From contig NMRB01000039.1 of assembly GCA_002633025.1 (NCBI GenBank), positions 635,708-699,707 on the forward strand: a stretch of 64,000 nt of DNA, written 5' to 3'. The first letter of the stretch is position 1. Every line of letters starts with the position of its first letter. This DNA is from Notospermus geniculatus. Taxonomy: Eukaryota > Nemertea > Pilidiophora > Heteronemertea > Lineidae. Position numbers and translations under genes: made by a program. The notes beneath the pieces were generated by a model that saw nothing but the letters and a program-made list of their open reading frames with translations, was not told the DNA's origin and did not search any database. Positions 11,194 through 24,399 of this stretch are shown here, piece after piece.

Positions 11194-11652
11194 TAATACA
11201 GAAAGACGTGGACCTCTCGCTTGGCTATTTCTGGAAAGAGTGTGCACGATTATTACATTATTACCAATGTCAGTTATCAGAATTAAATGTGATTAATTCC
11301 AAACTTAGACACTAATTGAATGTGATTTGATTAAAACAGGGATGGTTTATGAGATGACAGTGAAAGAGTGTTTGCAAATAATCTTGCATTTCTCGGAAAA
11401 AAAGAGCTCTGCTATTTTGATAACATAAAGCGAAGCCGATGAACATGTCTTGCGAGAATAAAAATGCGAAATCTAGAAGCTGTGAGATGCATTTCAATCA
11501 GAAGGCATCTTCTAAATTCTGGTATCTTCATCAGAAGAAGAATTTTAATTGAAAAGAGATTGAATTTATTGCTCATTGCATTAGACGATCTCACTTCATG
11601 CCTTTCGGCTTGTAATGTAATTTGCATACAGCGATTACTCTAATGATTGTGA
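11194..11652. other. No recognisable feature
   Basis: AT-rich DNA with no repeat ends or coding exon recognised. Confidence 0.4.
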
Positions 11653-11893
11653 CGTTCAACTTGACAAGATCCGAGCTTACGGTGAGGCTCAGGGAAGTGA
11701 TCGGCGGAATCAAAGTTCCTGATTATTCGCCCAGGAGAACATTCTACTTAAAAATAGATACAGAAACTCACAGCGTGTAGGAGGTGACGTATCAAAACGA
11801 CAGAACCCCGACTTGCATGTCATTTAAGATAATAAATTGCCTAATCATTCCATCTTTGACGCTAACATTCGCGATCAATTTCAAAATGGTTTC
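11653..11893 (+). repeat. First copy of a 245-bp direct duplication
   Basis: Nearly identical to 12,242-12,489, differing by a 4-base insertion and a few substitutions. The second copy starts directly after a single N at 12,241. Sequence phrases shared by both include GATCCGAGCTT, GTGATCGGCGGAATC and AAACGACAGAACCCC. No coding signal. Confidence 0.85.
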
Positions 11894-12240
11894 CTTCAGT
11901 TGGAACTGAACTCAGTGTTTCTTTGTATGAATGCCCCCATTCGGAACTTCCGAAGGCAGCTGCTCGGCAATTTCCGTAGACACTCGCATTTCCCCTCGGA
12001 CACAATTCCAAGGCAGCCATCTTGAATGCGCAGTGATTGCCTTCAGTTTCTGTGGGTTTGGATGCGGTCGCCTCATCACACCCTGCGCATGAACGAAATA
12101 GGTCACACAAAAACGTTGCGTTATTGATCAATAATTGGCAGATTGGGTGAGATATCGGTAAGTTTATATATAATATACCTCAACTTATCCAGGAAATAAG
12201 GTTGGATATCTTAGCAGGCCAAAATTCGGCGAAAATAGTC

Positions 12241-12489
12241 NCGTTCAACTTGACAAGATCCGAGCTTCATTTACGGTGAGGCTCAGGGAAGTGATCGGCG
12301 GAATCAAAGTTCCTGATTATTCGCTCAGGAGAATATTCTATACTTAAAAATAGATACAGCAACTCACAGAGTGTAGAAGGTGACGTATAAAAACGACAGA
12401 ACCCCGACTTGCATGTCATTTAAGATAATAAATTGACTAATCATTCCGCCTTTGACGCTAACATTCGCGATCAATTTCAAAATGGTTTC
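12241..12489 (+). repeat. Second copy of the duplication, beginning at an N
   Basis: The repeat starts at the base after the lone N. This is the pattern left when two overlapping contigs, or two alleles, are joined without merging the overlap. A true tandem duplication cannot be excluded from the sequence alone. Confidence 0.8.
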
Positions 12490-12493
12490 AATA

Positions 12494-12866
12494 GCTAAGG
12501 TTACACCTGTTGAAAATACCCGTGTTTTTCCAGACCCGTGTCAAACCCGTGTGTACGAAAATCCCGGCAAGAGGTCACACTACTACACTGTAGTTAAGTA
12601 GCCTGGCGACAGTTGCGCTGCATGCATTGACTCTTCGGTCATTTCTGTATTGGCACACGTTGTTGGAGGCGCGAAAACGACGTCAATTAATGGCTGCGCC
12701 ACCTGTAGCCGTGCTAAGAACTCAGGAAAACATGGGGATTTCGAAAAGCACGGCGAGCTTGCCGTGTTTCAGAAACCCGTGTTTTTCAGACAGGGTTACT
12801 TGAAGCACGGCAATTCATAGGTGTGACCGCAAAAAACCGGGGATTTTATGTCGTGTAACCAAGGCT
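12494..12866. mobile_element. Foldback element, GCCTTGGTTACAC-type ends
   Basis: Left end GCTAAGGTTACACCTG, right end GTGTAACCAAGGC. Inner phrases ATACCCGTGTTTTTC and AAAACCGGGGATTTTATG also answer one another. It resembles 19,164-19,338 in ends and arrangement. No coding capacity. Confidence 0.65.
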
Positions 12867-12869
12867 ACA

Positions 12870-13781
12870 GAGAAACTGTTTCCCAGTGTGTTCCAAACAA
12901 TACAGAAAAATGGCTACAATGAAAAAAAATTGCGCCGTATTGTGAACAGTCATGGTCTCCCTGGGTGTGTATTGTCAGTATGTTCCCATTACAAAGAAGG
13001 AAAACACTGAAACAAGGGGAACATTGGCATATGTTACATCGGTACGGACTGTGCCTTTAACGCCAGCACCAGGATGATATAAGCGAGGGTTGAGCAAATG
13101 GACAGCAGCTGGGTAAGCTGCACTTGTGATAAAAGACATGATAAGAATAGATGCATTATTTAACAGGTTGTTCCCAGCACTGTGGCTATAAAATCACTGC
13201 ATTGTCTTGTCAGATTCACCTGTTGAGAGGCACAAAAGCCTTGCCAGGCACAGTAGGATGGCAACTAAAGCGTCCGTAATACGCAGCTCCCCGCTTCAAT
13301 TCCTCAGGAAATGACGTCATAAATACACATGTGGACAGACCAGCTGTGCAAGTTTGCATTTATATCGCAAGTGATGGACAAGTAATAGACAATAATCGAT
13401 CGCTATCTATTTTATGCGATTCACATCAGTGTGTTGCTTAATAATGAGGATGCTGAGGGGGACATTTTTTCTTCTCCGTAGCTGAATGCCGCTTTCTCAA
13501 TAAGGATACCTACACATGCCGTTGAGGGGCTTCACGTCACTGCCGGTGAGTTGTTTTCATAGTATCGACCAATGAAACGTTGACATTTTGATTTACAAAA
13601 TTCAGAACACATGGTCCACAGGTCTGGGTCCATATATTCGAGATACATGAACTTAAGTCAAAGCGTGATACTTATCGTTTGTGGTGAACAAAGGATATAA
13701 TGCCTAGGTCACATATCCACTCCGGGGCCCGTACGGCGAGTAAAAACAGACATTTTGGCCAATTTCCGCCAATTTCGTACG
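12870..13781. other. No recognisable feature
   Basis: No repeat ends, RNA genes or exons recognised. Confidence 0.4.
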
Positions 13782-13927
13782 GAAAATTTTCTAAGTTCTA
13801 ATAATACCGTAATATAGAGGGGTAGCATAATGTTAAATGGAACAGCTTGTATTATACCTAAGCGGTTCCATCTACCATTATGATACCCCTACTATATTAC
13901 GATATTTTTAGAACTTACAAAATTTTC
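13782..13927. mobile_element. Foldback MITE, GAAAATTTT ends
   Basis: A 146-base hairpin. The left arm, GAAAATTTTCTAAGTTCTA then ATATAGAGGGGTAGCATAATG, is mirrored by the right arm. Mismatches are few. There is no coding capacity, and no sibling copy in the window. Confidence 0.8.
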
Positions 13928-13929
13928 AT

Positions 13930-16065
13930 GAGCTGGACTCGCGTCGAGGTAAGTTGGATTCTCCCGTATTGGTACCGATACGTCATTTGTATTTTTCTTA
14001 CATTATCCCTCGCCTGACCAAGTGTTCGTCAGGCGGAATCGGGGATAACAATCCATACCAAGACCGAGATTAACTATACATGACTCTATGTTCTTTTTTG
14101 CCCAAAGCTAATCTTACCATCCATAAATCTTACGCTTTGGCATTTTCTTATTCTCTGTGACAGCAAAAAGATTATCGCGGGACTGTATCGCATCAATTAC
14201 CCATGGTTCTCTTCCCCTCAATATCGGAGTATTCATACGCCCCATATGAATTATTACCACCAGTCTTTGCATTTTTCCAGCACTAAAAGGTAATGTTTCT
14301 CTTGGAGAAACAGTTTTCACTGATTTATATTGACGTTGGCTTGTTTTTTACATCCTCACGAATACTAAACCAATCCGTCACTCCGACTGCAATTTTTAAT
14401 GACATTTGTAAAAACTCAATGTTCCCACAAAAAAGCAGTATTTCCTTTACGTGTGGAATCGAAAAATAAGGCTTCGGCGCATCAATCTGCCGACATGGTA
14501 TCGGCGGATAATCATTACATCCGTAGGCCAGTCTTTAGCGTTACATCCGCCGCGTAATTCTACACAATTAGACTATGAATCAAGTCCAACGACGGCCATT
14601 GGCAACCTGTTATCCCTGTAGAGAGTCTCATCAGACGCTAAACGTGTTCGACTGGGTAAACAACAACACCCCCTGGGTTATATTCTCCTCGGGACTGTTA
14701 TTTGTGACCATAAATCAAATTGAGTGACTTCCGGTTTCGCCGGAACAGGAAATAACACCAGACACCATCGATACCCGAAAGTTCTATCAATCTCACTCAA
14801 ATGGTGATCAAATCTCAAGCCATGAAGCCATCTCAATTCAGTTATATTAAACCAAAATATTATTTCCTATTTATGATTCATCTCTTGTGGCCTGTGGTAT
14901 TATCACAATCGAGATTTGAAAGAATCCGGCGATAAAGTGTTTACCGGGGTTGAAATGAATACATTCAGTGTCGTGAAAACTGCGTCAGATAGCAAAGGAC
15001 TTCCGATAAATACGTAGTGTATAATGATAGCCCACCACATATAAAATTTCTGAGAATAAAATTCAGTTCGACACAAATGCCCCCAAAACATACCTTATTA
15101 GGAAATATCCGCCAGGAAGGCCGGATTTCATTTGTCACTGAATACGTTTATCCCTTTTATTTGATGAAAGGCGCAAAACACACCTGGTTCCATTCGTATG
15201 GTATATACTCTAATTTGACGGAAATAAGACCGGTTCTGGATATTCAAGCCAAGCCCACTGCAATAACTTTGCACCTCATGGTTCGAATCCATGAATAGAG
15301 TGACCATAGATGATTGACATCTTGCCTGTCCCTTTGTGCGAAAGGTTTACTTCACGATTCGTAAACAATGGTTTACTGACGTGCGCTTTGCATAACTAGG
15401 CCCACCAGTGTACGGGGCAGAAAATGTGCGCCAATGAACAAAAAGAGACCGTGGTTATTCACGCTGTCCTGCACTGGGGGCGATCACAGGCACTCATAAT
15501 GAACCGGTCTTATTTCCGTGAAACTAGAGTTATTTGCAGTTCGGTTTTTTCAGCTCAGTTATATTTTGAACCGACACCTGAACTTTGATGCGACACAAAC
15601 GAACCCAAGTTCATATCCTCTCGCCTCTTTCTCTTCCTCATAAACAAAGTCATTCAATTAACAAAACTATTCTGGCATTTCTAAATGGCCCGCAAAGGGA
15701 TATTTCATTAATACATGGAAATCAAATGGTGCTAAATGAGTCTCATCACACCCGTTCTTTCCTATCTTTTGGTACCGTTAATTCCACACGGATATTAACT
15801 AAAGGTCACCACCTGGGACATGTTGCGGCGAAATTATGGCGTTTCTTAATGAAATACTTCGAATAGTAAGGCGAAAAGGTGGGTACGTGTTGTTCTTGAC
15901 GGGTTTTCGAAATTATTACTGGCGCTGTTTGTGTATTATTGGCATTATCGCCCTCAGTTAAGACTAAAGATGAAAACACCACGATTGAGTTGACGCCAAG
16001 ATGTTTTAATGTTGCTTTGGTCACCCCTGCCCATGTGCCCACTGGTTTACTGCAATGAGGAACCA
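13930..16065. other. No recognisable feature
   Basis: About 2.1 kb of AT-rich DNA. Frames at 15,017-15,298 and 15,585-15,866 (93 codons each) have no recognisable motif. A B-box-like GGTTCGAATCC lies at 15,281-15,291 without a convincing A box. Confidence 0.4.
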
Positions 16066-16070
16066 CATAA

Positions 16071-16480
16071 CCTTTTATCCCGACAGGTCGGCGCTGCGAG
16101 CGGTTGGCGGAAGACGTCAGAAAGAGAGCAAATCAATCCAAAGACGTCGCGGACGAAACGTCGAAAAAATGTACACCCTTAGTCAAAAGTAAATGCCCAC
16201 CTAATTTTCTGGCAATACCAGTTTCAATCTGAACAAGTGAGTACTGGTATTAAAAAAAACATGAAATTTTGGCCGAATTTCAAACTTTCGCCAAAAACAC
16301 AGTTGTTTAATAATTTTAAGTTTTATGGTCTTAAAAGGTCGCCTAGTAGCCGTAGATTATCTGTATGGAAAGAAAACGTGGCTATGAAAAATATTCATGG
16401 AAATATGCCGGAAAATTAGGTGGGCATTTACTTTTGACTAAGGGTGTACAACCGCTCACGTCGCCTCCTAGTAGTGGTAG
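16071..16480. mobile_element. Element with TTTATCCCGACAGG start, split by a MITE
   Basis: The left part has the phrase CCTTTTATCCCGACAGGTCG then GGCGCTGCGAGCGGTTG. After the inserted MITE the sequence resumes CAACCGCTCACGTCGCC, the inverted partner. The same left phrase occurs at 30,291, 42,924, 48,789 and 52,941, so it marks one repeat family. Outer limits are approximate. Confidence 0.55.
16172..16448. mobile_element. MITE with 40-base terminal inverted repeats
   Basis: The ends TACACCCTTAGTCAAAAGTA and its complement are essentially perfect over about 38 bases (the left arm continues AATGCCCACCTAATTTTC). TA at each edge is compatible with a TA target duplication. The 200-base interior is not self-complementary and codes for nothing recognisable. 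It sits inside the TTTATCCCGACAGG element. Confidence 0.88.
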
Positions 16481-19150
16481 TTCTGCGGACTCCTTCATTG
16501 ACCGCGGTGGGTTAATAAGCAAGAGAGCCGCTTGAGGCATATAAATATGACATAATATTGGATGAACTGGAGCCAACCTAATAATATCTAGACAGAAGTA
16601 TCCTGTTTCGGTTTGCCCAGACGGACCTCATATCTTCATGTTCTAGGATGGGGCAATAGAGACCTCTGTATCTCTCCATTTATATAAAAAAACCTCGGAG
16701 GTGTTATTTATCCAGACCTAGCAAATAGACATGCACAGCAATATAAGACCGGGGCAATAATTTGAATATGTAACTTCATCCCTGAGCGGTAGATAGCAAC
16801 AAGTCGAAATATGAATCACCCAATAATTCGGGTTCACACCAAACGTGGTTTGCAGTAACCCTGCGTGTTCCACAGAGATTTTTTCCTTGACACCCATACT
16901 TCAATGTAAAGATCAGCGTAAGCACGCATTTGGCGGGAACACACCTTTTGGCGCGAACACGGCATTTTTGGTGTGAACATGACATTTATCATTCAGTAGT
17001 TGAAAACTGAGCGGAAAAAATTGAGAAAAATTTCAACGCCATTTTTGATGTGCAATCATGATGTGTCCGTCGTCGTCATCCGTTAGCAGGACACGTTTTG
17101 TAACCGCTGCGGCTATTGATCTGAAACTTGGTGCTACATTATACCCTAGGTCATATGACCTATGACACCGAGTTTCGGTCCGATTCGATTCTTGTCTTGG
17201 CCACCAGGTGGCTAAAACCAAAAACACAGAAAGTGCAATTAATGTGCCACCAAAAGGCAAAATTCTGAACTTTGACCTATGTCACCTTGAAAAGTAGGTC
17301 AAATCAAAAACCCGTTACCTATGTTATGTAGATACACCTATGATAAAAATTTGGAGATGATCCAGTCATTAGTCCAGGAGTTATTACAGCGTTTGTGCCC
17401 AGGCATACATAAATAAATGCTACCTGTATACAAACGACTTACAAAGAGAAAGAGAAAAAAGGAAAACCAACTGACACGAAGACATTAAACGTTCTACGCA
17501 TTAATGGGTTAAAAGTGGGTCGATATTATGTGGTACCGAATTTCTGTGGGCGCCTTTTTGATCGTCAACGGTAGGTCGGATAATTTTTGGACAACTAAAG
17601 TCACCAATATTGTCCTTATTATATCGGCCGCGGCTTACACTGTGGTTTGCAGGATGACAGATGCAGAATGATTCCAGCGAAATGTACATGAAGAAATGCA
17701 CGCGTGTATAGGTTTATTCAAAGCACATTCCCTTCCATCAGTCTTCTAAAAAGAAGAAACCCCACAACATTCATATCTGAAGAGACAGTCAAATGGCTTC
17801 TTGAATAATGTACAGCAATGTAAAAGCGAGTTACGAATCCCCTCCGCCTTTCTCCGCCATTTACCACCACCTGAGACCAGGTAGGAGCATTTACGCTTCA
17901 CGTCACCGTCTGAAATCAACTCAATATCATGTAGTCCATTCGACCAGGCATTTATCGGTCGCCACCCATTTGACTCGACGTCGCGTGTTTCCCTCGCGTG
18001 GCACGCAACTTGTATGTACATGTAATTTCGATGTTTTTCATATCAATTATTCACGGGTGAAAAAACTTCATTTGAAGTAGTAGTATATAATATCGGATCT
18101 TTTAGCGTATCCCCAAGAGATCAAACATTTCCTAATGCAACGTATGTTTTTTTTAATCGATAACTTCCCCTCCGTCTGCTTCTTCCACTGAAGCATATTA
18201 TGTAAGAGTCATTATTTTTGCTACTGTACTCGTATTTTATCATAAGTATTTTGTACCTGAAAAAAACTGCAAATTGTGTGGTTATCAATATATGGTTTAT
18301 AACAAGCTTCTTATGCATGTGTGTATGTTTCAGTCGTTTACAGATAATGAAGTTAAACTTATATCATAATCATTACACGACCGTCTAACCTTGTTGGATT
18401 TTGGCAGAGGTAAGCTTATGTGAAGCCCAGTACAGGCTACAGTCCACCTGTGTTTGCTCTTTTACTTGCCCTATACACACCCGACACAGCCTAAGTGATT
18501 ATTCTCGTTTCGAAGTGTGACGTCATCACACCCTGGCACAAGGGACAAACGTAGTACATGTATGTCGAATGGACGGCGATAAAGGACTCCGTCTCTGCTG
18601 TAAGGGGGAGGGGGTCAGAGCATTTGTCGTAACAGCATATTAAACACCAATGGAAAGATAATACATTGCCTGTCACTTCGTTGGACATCCATTGACAGGA
18701 AAGTGCATATTCATGATACAATGTGCTACTCCCGACCACTTTTTTTGGTGTCTTCTCCTTGAGAGACTTGTAGTATCACAGCTATATCGATTCGTGGTAG
18801 CCAGGGTCCCGAGGGTGACAGGCGTGCCGAAAATACCAAGGCTTATCTCATTTTCGGAATACATCTTATAGTACCCTTGACTCAGAGTCCACTGAATAAA
18901 AGATCCGCTTGTCACCGAACTGTGATAAGTCGAGATGAGCTGTAGAACATGTAAGCGAGGTCTTCATCAACTATAACCTTTCGCGTCTTCGCATCCTAAG
19001 CGCATCCCGATCAACCTTAAATAGGGGATACGTTTTTATCGCGGGTAATTTCTACTGACAGAAAAGGGCATAGAGCAGAGATGAAAAAATCACCGAGGAA
19101 CAGACAAGCGACACGACATTCTCCCTTTGAATTCATTGTGAACAAGAAAA
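16481..19150. other. No assigned feature; one dispersed-repeat-like patch
   Basis: The patch 16,990-17,410 has the look of an old dispersed repeat (phrases such as CCTAGGTCATATGACCTATG) but I cannot define its ends. A minus-strand frame near 18,673-18,945 follows a CTACAG acceptor-like site, but no donor or known domain supports it as an exon. Confidence 0.35.
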
Positions 19151-19163
19151 CAAGGCGCTAATA

Positions 19164-19338
19164 GCCTTGGTTACACCTGTCTGAAAAAGCCCAGACTTTA
19201 CGAAGCCCGGGCTTCTTGAGCATGTATGCGGCATGTATGGGTTTTAAAAGCCCGGGCTTTATTTAGACACGGCGATTCATAGGTGTAAACGCAAAAAGCC
19301 CTTGCTGAGCCCGGACTTTTATGTAGTGTAAACAAGGC
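19164..19338. mobile_element. Foldback MITE, GCCTTGGTTACAC ends
   Basis: The left end GCCTTGGTTACACC and right end GTGTAAACAAGGC mirror each other, with GCTAATA directly repeated outside (19,157-19,163 and 19,339-19,345). A 7-8 base target duplication would fit hAT-type elements (inference). The interior pairs over AAAGCCCGGGCTT phrases. Confidence 0.8.
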
Positions 19339-19362
19339 GCTAATACGTCTCATGGCATTGAC

Positions 19363-19576
19363 TTAAAGGTTATTATGCAAAGTGACTCGAAATCTCGAAA
19401 TTTTGACGCAAAAAATCTGACTAACTGCACACAAAATTGAGAAAAAAAGTCTCGGGGCTCCTCGGGAAGCATGAGAAGAAGGGCCTCCGAGCCTTATTTT
19501 CTCAATTTTGTGTGCAATTAGTCAGTTTTTTTGCGTAAAAAATTCGAGATTTCGAGCCACTTTTCATAACCCTTAA
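19363..19576. mobile_element. TTAA-flanked foldback MITE
   Basis: TTAA lies at both edges (19,363-19,366 and 19,573-19,576). Just inside, AGGTTATTATGCAAAGTG is answered by CACTTTTCATAACCC, and the arms continue through CTCGAAATCTCGAA and CACACAAAATTGAGAAAA. TTAA is the target duplication of piggyBac-type elements, but the ends do not show the usual CCC start clearly, so the family is open. Confidence 0.8.
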
Positions 19577-20104
19577 GGGTTCTCTCTCGTTTCGCAATCT
19601 CGTTGGTTTACAAATTTCGGTCGGCAGGGTAGCCACTACCGAAACCAAGTCAAATGGCCGGATACTGGTATCATATTCATCCAGACGAGGTCAGAAATAC
19701 AGCTAACAAAACTGTCGGACAAGACAAGCGGTAATATGGCCCTTCCCCGTTACCAGTCTTCATTCGTATGCTCCCCGACAGGCAAGTTCCTTTATGACCA
19801 CCAGTAATCTTCCGCCTTTTTGTTTGCCAGGCTTGTGGTGTCTTTTATAAGTATAGAGAGCAAACAGTCGAGTCTAATAAACGGATGTACCAGTGACGTG
19901 ATGAACAGACTAAGTTCCTCTCAAAACACCTCAAGTGTTGCTTCTTTATCAAAGCGTTCATGAACAGTATGTTATTGGAAGAGGGACTCGGATCGCTCAC
20001 TCAATGTGAAGGGTGAAAGGAACAACATGAAATGATACTTGGTGACTATACCAAGCGATTCTGCCTCGAATATTTCTCCTTTGGGGAAAATACACTAGAA
20101 TAGC

Positions 20105-20292
20105 AGTTGTAAGGTCACAGAAGTCTGGCATGCTGGATTCCAGCTTCTCTTTTGGTGATGGTTGCATTACTGACTACACAGCAGGCTGTTGATATCTTCG
20201 AATCGAAGTTCCAAAACTGACGCTTTTGATATGATAATGTTGGAGGAGGTACAGATCCCAGTGCAACGCCAGGTCTCTGTGACCTCACAACT
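20105..20292. mobile_element. MITE, AGTTGTAAGGTCACAG ends
   Basis: Left end AGTTGTAAGGTCACAG, right end CTGTGACCTCACAACT, total 188 bases. The interior pairs more loosely. The same family occurs at 37,484-37,674 and, interrupted by two insertions, at 46,885-48,088. Confidence 0.85.
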
Positions 20293-23200
20293 GCCATATG
20301 ATGTTGGTGTCGGCTACGTCGGGCACCTGGGCATTGTAAATGCGGTCAACGTTTGCAAAATGCCAGGACGTCACATAGTAAGTTGAGCCTATGTTGTTGT
20401 GCTCATTCTAAATAAAAATTCAGTGTCCCACTGAACTAAAGACAGTCCGCTCTGGAGACGCATATCATCTGAAGGAATGCCTTTTATTCTTCCCAAAGAA
20501 TTGCATGCTTCTCCTAGAAAAATGCTTTTAGAGGAAATTTCGGCCGACTTTTGGTGAGGAATGAAAACTGCCGTGTACATCAAATGTACAGTGCACTCAG
20601 TGCAATGTATTGTTAGACGGAGCATTACATGTTTCTTAGTGGACGTGGTCCTTCCTGTGTACGTAGCGACTGCCATGGGCAACGATACTGACCCTGATGA
20701 CGAAACCTGCCAGAGAATGTCATGGAAAGGGGCAGGAACACTGCCACGGGAGATCCAATCTTAATGCCATTTTCGGCGATGTCGAGGTGGTATTTGGACC
20801 TCTCTTGAGAAGCCTGAGATTCGGTCAGAGCCGATAATGATGCTACAGTCGTCACCCGCAACGCCCGATATCTGACCTTTGACCTTACCCTGATTGCCTC
20901 GATTCCTCAGATCGTCAATGACCCACGTACCAAGCCTAATCGGAAGAAGAATGTGGCCTTCGCCACATCTAAAATCATCCGACATTAACGGATACACATG
21001 AAGCAATGGCATGGGGACGGCATATCCAGCAAATTATACCGTCATGGCCATGACTAGCTTTGATAAATCTATCCCCAACACATCATATTGTCGTTATTAT
21101 CGGCCCTGATGGCTGATAATATGACTATTTAGCGAGAGAATGACAGTAGGGATTGCTTGAGGGCCACAAGAATCCTTTCACGGCGGTTTGTTAGCGGCCG
21201 TTGTCTTCCATGTGGACTTTATCACATTCTGTCCAGCAACACAGCAAGTAACGCTTTTTATCTTACGGCTTTGTTGGAAGACGTCAAGGACACAGTTCCT
21301 TCTTTCCCGCCAAACAAGAAGGCCGCGTCTCACACCTATTAAACCGAACCAAAAGAAGGTATCCCTTCTTTCAAAGTGGTGTGTTGGAAATTGACATGAC
21401 AGGCTACAAAAACTGTCAGGCTGAGACCAGTGTCAGAAAAAAGGCAGCACACACTCCTGGTCTCACTACAAAACGCGAAGGACAACGATGCTGATCTGAA
21501 GGAAATTTTTTCTGAGCTGAGCTTGCTGATTGGCAAGTCTCAGATCTATAGAACAAACAAAGGGCGAGTTGTTTGGATACAAACATGTGGTTTCATCTGA
21601 AGAATGAGAAGTTATCCGAGCCTTTTTCTAATCCTCGTAACACGCTGGCGACAAAGTCGCGTGTTTATGGATGAACAGATATTCTGCTCTCATTTTTATG
21701 CATGCTTGTGGCTTCGATTGAAGGATACTATCCGTTTTCTTTATTTGCGGGATAAGATGGCGTATCAAGGAGCAGATTGTAGAATGAAAAGCGAACCTTT
21801 CGATACTGATCCTTGTGATTGGTGAAAAATGTCGTGAAGAACAATGATTCTGACTCCCACGAATGTAACGTTGAAATATCAGACCGTTACTAATCATGAG
21901 AGATTCATCATCGAACAGACTGTTAAAATCTGTAGGTTCTCTTTCGGGCGGCGACCGGAGGACACTGAGCCATATCAAAAGTAGATAGCGCTCGCTTATC
22001 TATTTGGCCATATGAATAAAGTCTAGTAAATGCTCTTACTTGGATTTTGCAGTACAAATGCGCTAGGTTATGATGTACAAATATTAAGTACCGGGTAGCA
22101 TTTACTAGCTGTTATCCATATCCAAATGTCAAAGCGATAGTGGGGTCGGGTCTACACAGAGAGAGATTCGTTGTGTGGACGTACATGTAATTGCAAATTT
22201 CCCTTATCATGTCAAAAACATTATCCCCTCGGCATTTGCGATACTAACTCCGCAGTGACAGTCGTCTTATATGGATGACCCCCCCCCCACCGCCCCACGT
22301 CCAGTACAGTTTCAGTTTCAATCTATCCACAATCGATTCTTCGGAGAACGCTTTCAATGCTTTCCCGTCTGAAGTCACGGGGTCACGGGGAACTCAGCAC
22401 CATTAGGGCCGGGACATCTTTGATCAGAAAATGTCACCTGCCGAACGGTTCTATAATGTAGCATCAATCCAATTACTAACGAAATCCTCTGCACACGGAC
22501 GTGGCATGGTCGGGGGATTTTATGCATTTGAACACTAAGGCAACCTAAAAAATAAATGTACGTGTTTTCATCTTTCATCTTTTTTTCAAGTAGGGGCGGG
22601 GGAGGATGTTTTACTTTCTTTTTGTTTTCAATTTTGGCATCGATTTTATGTCAAGACTTTAATAGGCTTATAGTCACCATAGCCCAAACCTAAGTCATGA
22701 CAACGTGTTTTCTCTGTTCCAAAATGCTCCTGACAACGATTAGTGATGTAAATGTTGTTGAACGCTAGGTGGCGAACGTAGTCAAGTCTATGGGCGCTAT
22801 AGAAAGTTCTAGGAAATAATAAAAAATAAAAAAATCGAGGGCGGGAGCTTTTTGGCAGGCGGGCGGGGATGAAAAACATAAATATTTTTAAGTGGGCCTA
22901 AAGGAGCACGGTAGGCCTATGCGATCTCTTGCCGGGATTTTGACTGCCGACGTGGAGGGAGCCGCCTAGCGGCAGCAACACAAACTAAAAAAAACATTAT
23001 AAAAATGGTGCCCGGAATGGAGGGCGGTAGAGCGAAATGTCACCCCGAGAAAGCCATGTTGCCCGAGGCGCCAGCCGAGGGCAACATTGCTTTCGAGGCA
23101 ACATTGCTTTCTACACAAAACATTGTGTAGATGTTTGTGAATAGTACATAGATGGGAGAGGGACCACGACAGGGGCATTTACTTAGGCCTATAGACCTAC

Positions 23201-24069
23201 ATGTTGGCCTACATGTAATACATGGGGATTTCACTCTGGAAGAAAATCCCCATGGTGATGACCTAATTTCGGCAAGATGACTGCTAATAGTGAAACTCAT
23301 CTGAGTATATTTTACACTATGCGACAACTGCATATACGATGCTTAAGGGTCTTTCTAGTGCACACATCGAATAGTGCATGGCAGTCGACGAAATTGTACT
23401 GTGACTGACATGACTGATTCGCGTCTGTTTGAATACCCGGGTTGAATACGTACCCCCAGACCATCAAATCCAGTGCACGTAGCCATTGAGTGGGAAGAAT
23501 ATGAAAAGAAAACAGCGGGCCACGTCAAACCTCTGAACCATTGAGCCTGGCTTTCAGAGATACGATTCCCTCGAGTGTGCTATATTGCAATGAAAAAAAA
23601 CATGAGTTGTTTGTTCAGACGGTGTCTACGAGTGGCTAACACACCGCTTGCTCCCTCGTCAGCTGCAGTTGATGGACACTACGTTGAAAAAAAAAGTTTT
23701 TTTCCCCGATAAATGGAACGATGGTCGAGTAGGAGTCATTGCCTCTGTCTAATGACGACATATACTTCAGCGTAAGGAATACACGACCCAACCACTGGGA
23801 ATACGTTTTTTATAAACATCCCATTTCCCAACGTTAATGTGATGGTTTAAGGTATTGAGCATCGAAATATTGGTCAATGGACCACTTAAGGTGTCATTGG
23901 GGGGATTTTCTTGCGGATTACACACGCTGAGTAAAAACTTGTCTAAGATAGGCACGCGAGGGAGGTTGGCGGGGGAGGATTATGCAGCCGCAGATTCATC
24001 CTGGTTAGAGAAATAAGGACATGTCCACTTGTTATCATTAACGGAACACGAGGTACGACATCCTGAACG
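20293..24069. other. About 3.8 kb without an assigned feature
   Basis: No repeat ends were recognised. On the minus strand near 20,680-20,885 a frame containing QERSKYHLDIAENGIKIGS has a coding-like composition with an AG before it and a GT after it, but no domain is recognisable. A poly-C stretch lies at 22,279-22,286. Phrases of GGGCAACAT/ATGTTGCCC near 23,050-23,090 form a small palindrome. Confidence 0.3.
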
Positions 24070-24345
24070 AAGGTACGCTTAAAGCTGACGTGAATGAACA
24101 AAAAGCCCCATGCGACGAGGAAGAGAACTGCAAACACCTCAAACGACGGCTCAGAACATGATAGACCCCACGAGGCCAGAAGAGCGCCACCTTATTTGTT
24201 TTCGAACTGTAGAGGTGTCAACATCCTCTGGTGAGCTCAGGCTGCCGAACACTTTTTTTGGAAAGAAATTTTTTGACCCAGTAGGGAATCGAACCCGCGC
24301 CCTGTTCCACCATCTTCCCCATTCGGCCACCGAACTCTTATTCGC
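24070..24345 (-). repeat. tRNA-derived SINE, minus strand
   Basis: Read on the minus strand, the head at about 24,276-24,345 has A-box-like GGCCGAATGGGGAAG and B-box-like GGTTCGATTCCC. The body contains AATAAGGTGGCGCTCTTCTG and GGTCTATCATGTTCTGAGCC and ends toward 24,070 with GTCAGCTTTAAGCG. It is the same family as the plus-strand copy that begins 55 bases away. Confidence 0.8.
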
Positions 24346-24399
24346 AGTTACGTAAGTCGAAGGCCTACGTCTATGACAAAACACAAATCATGTCCCTGT

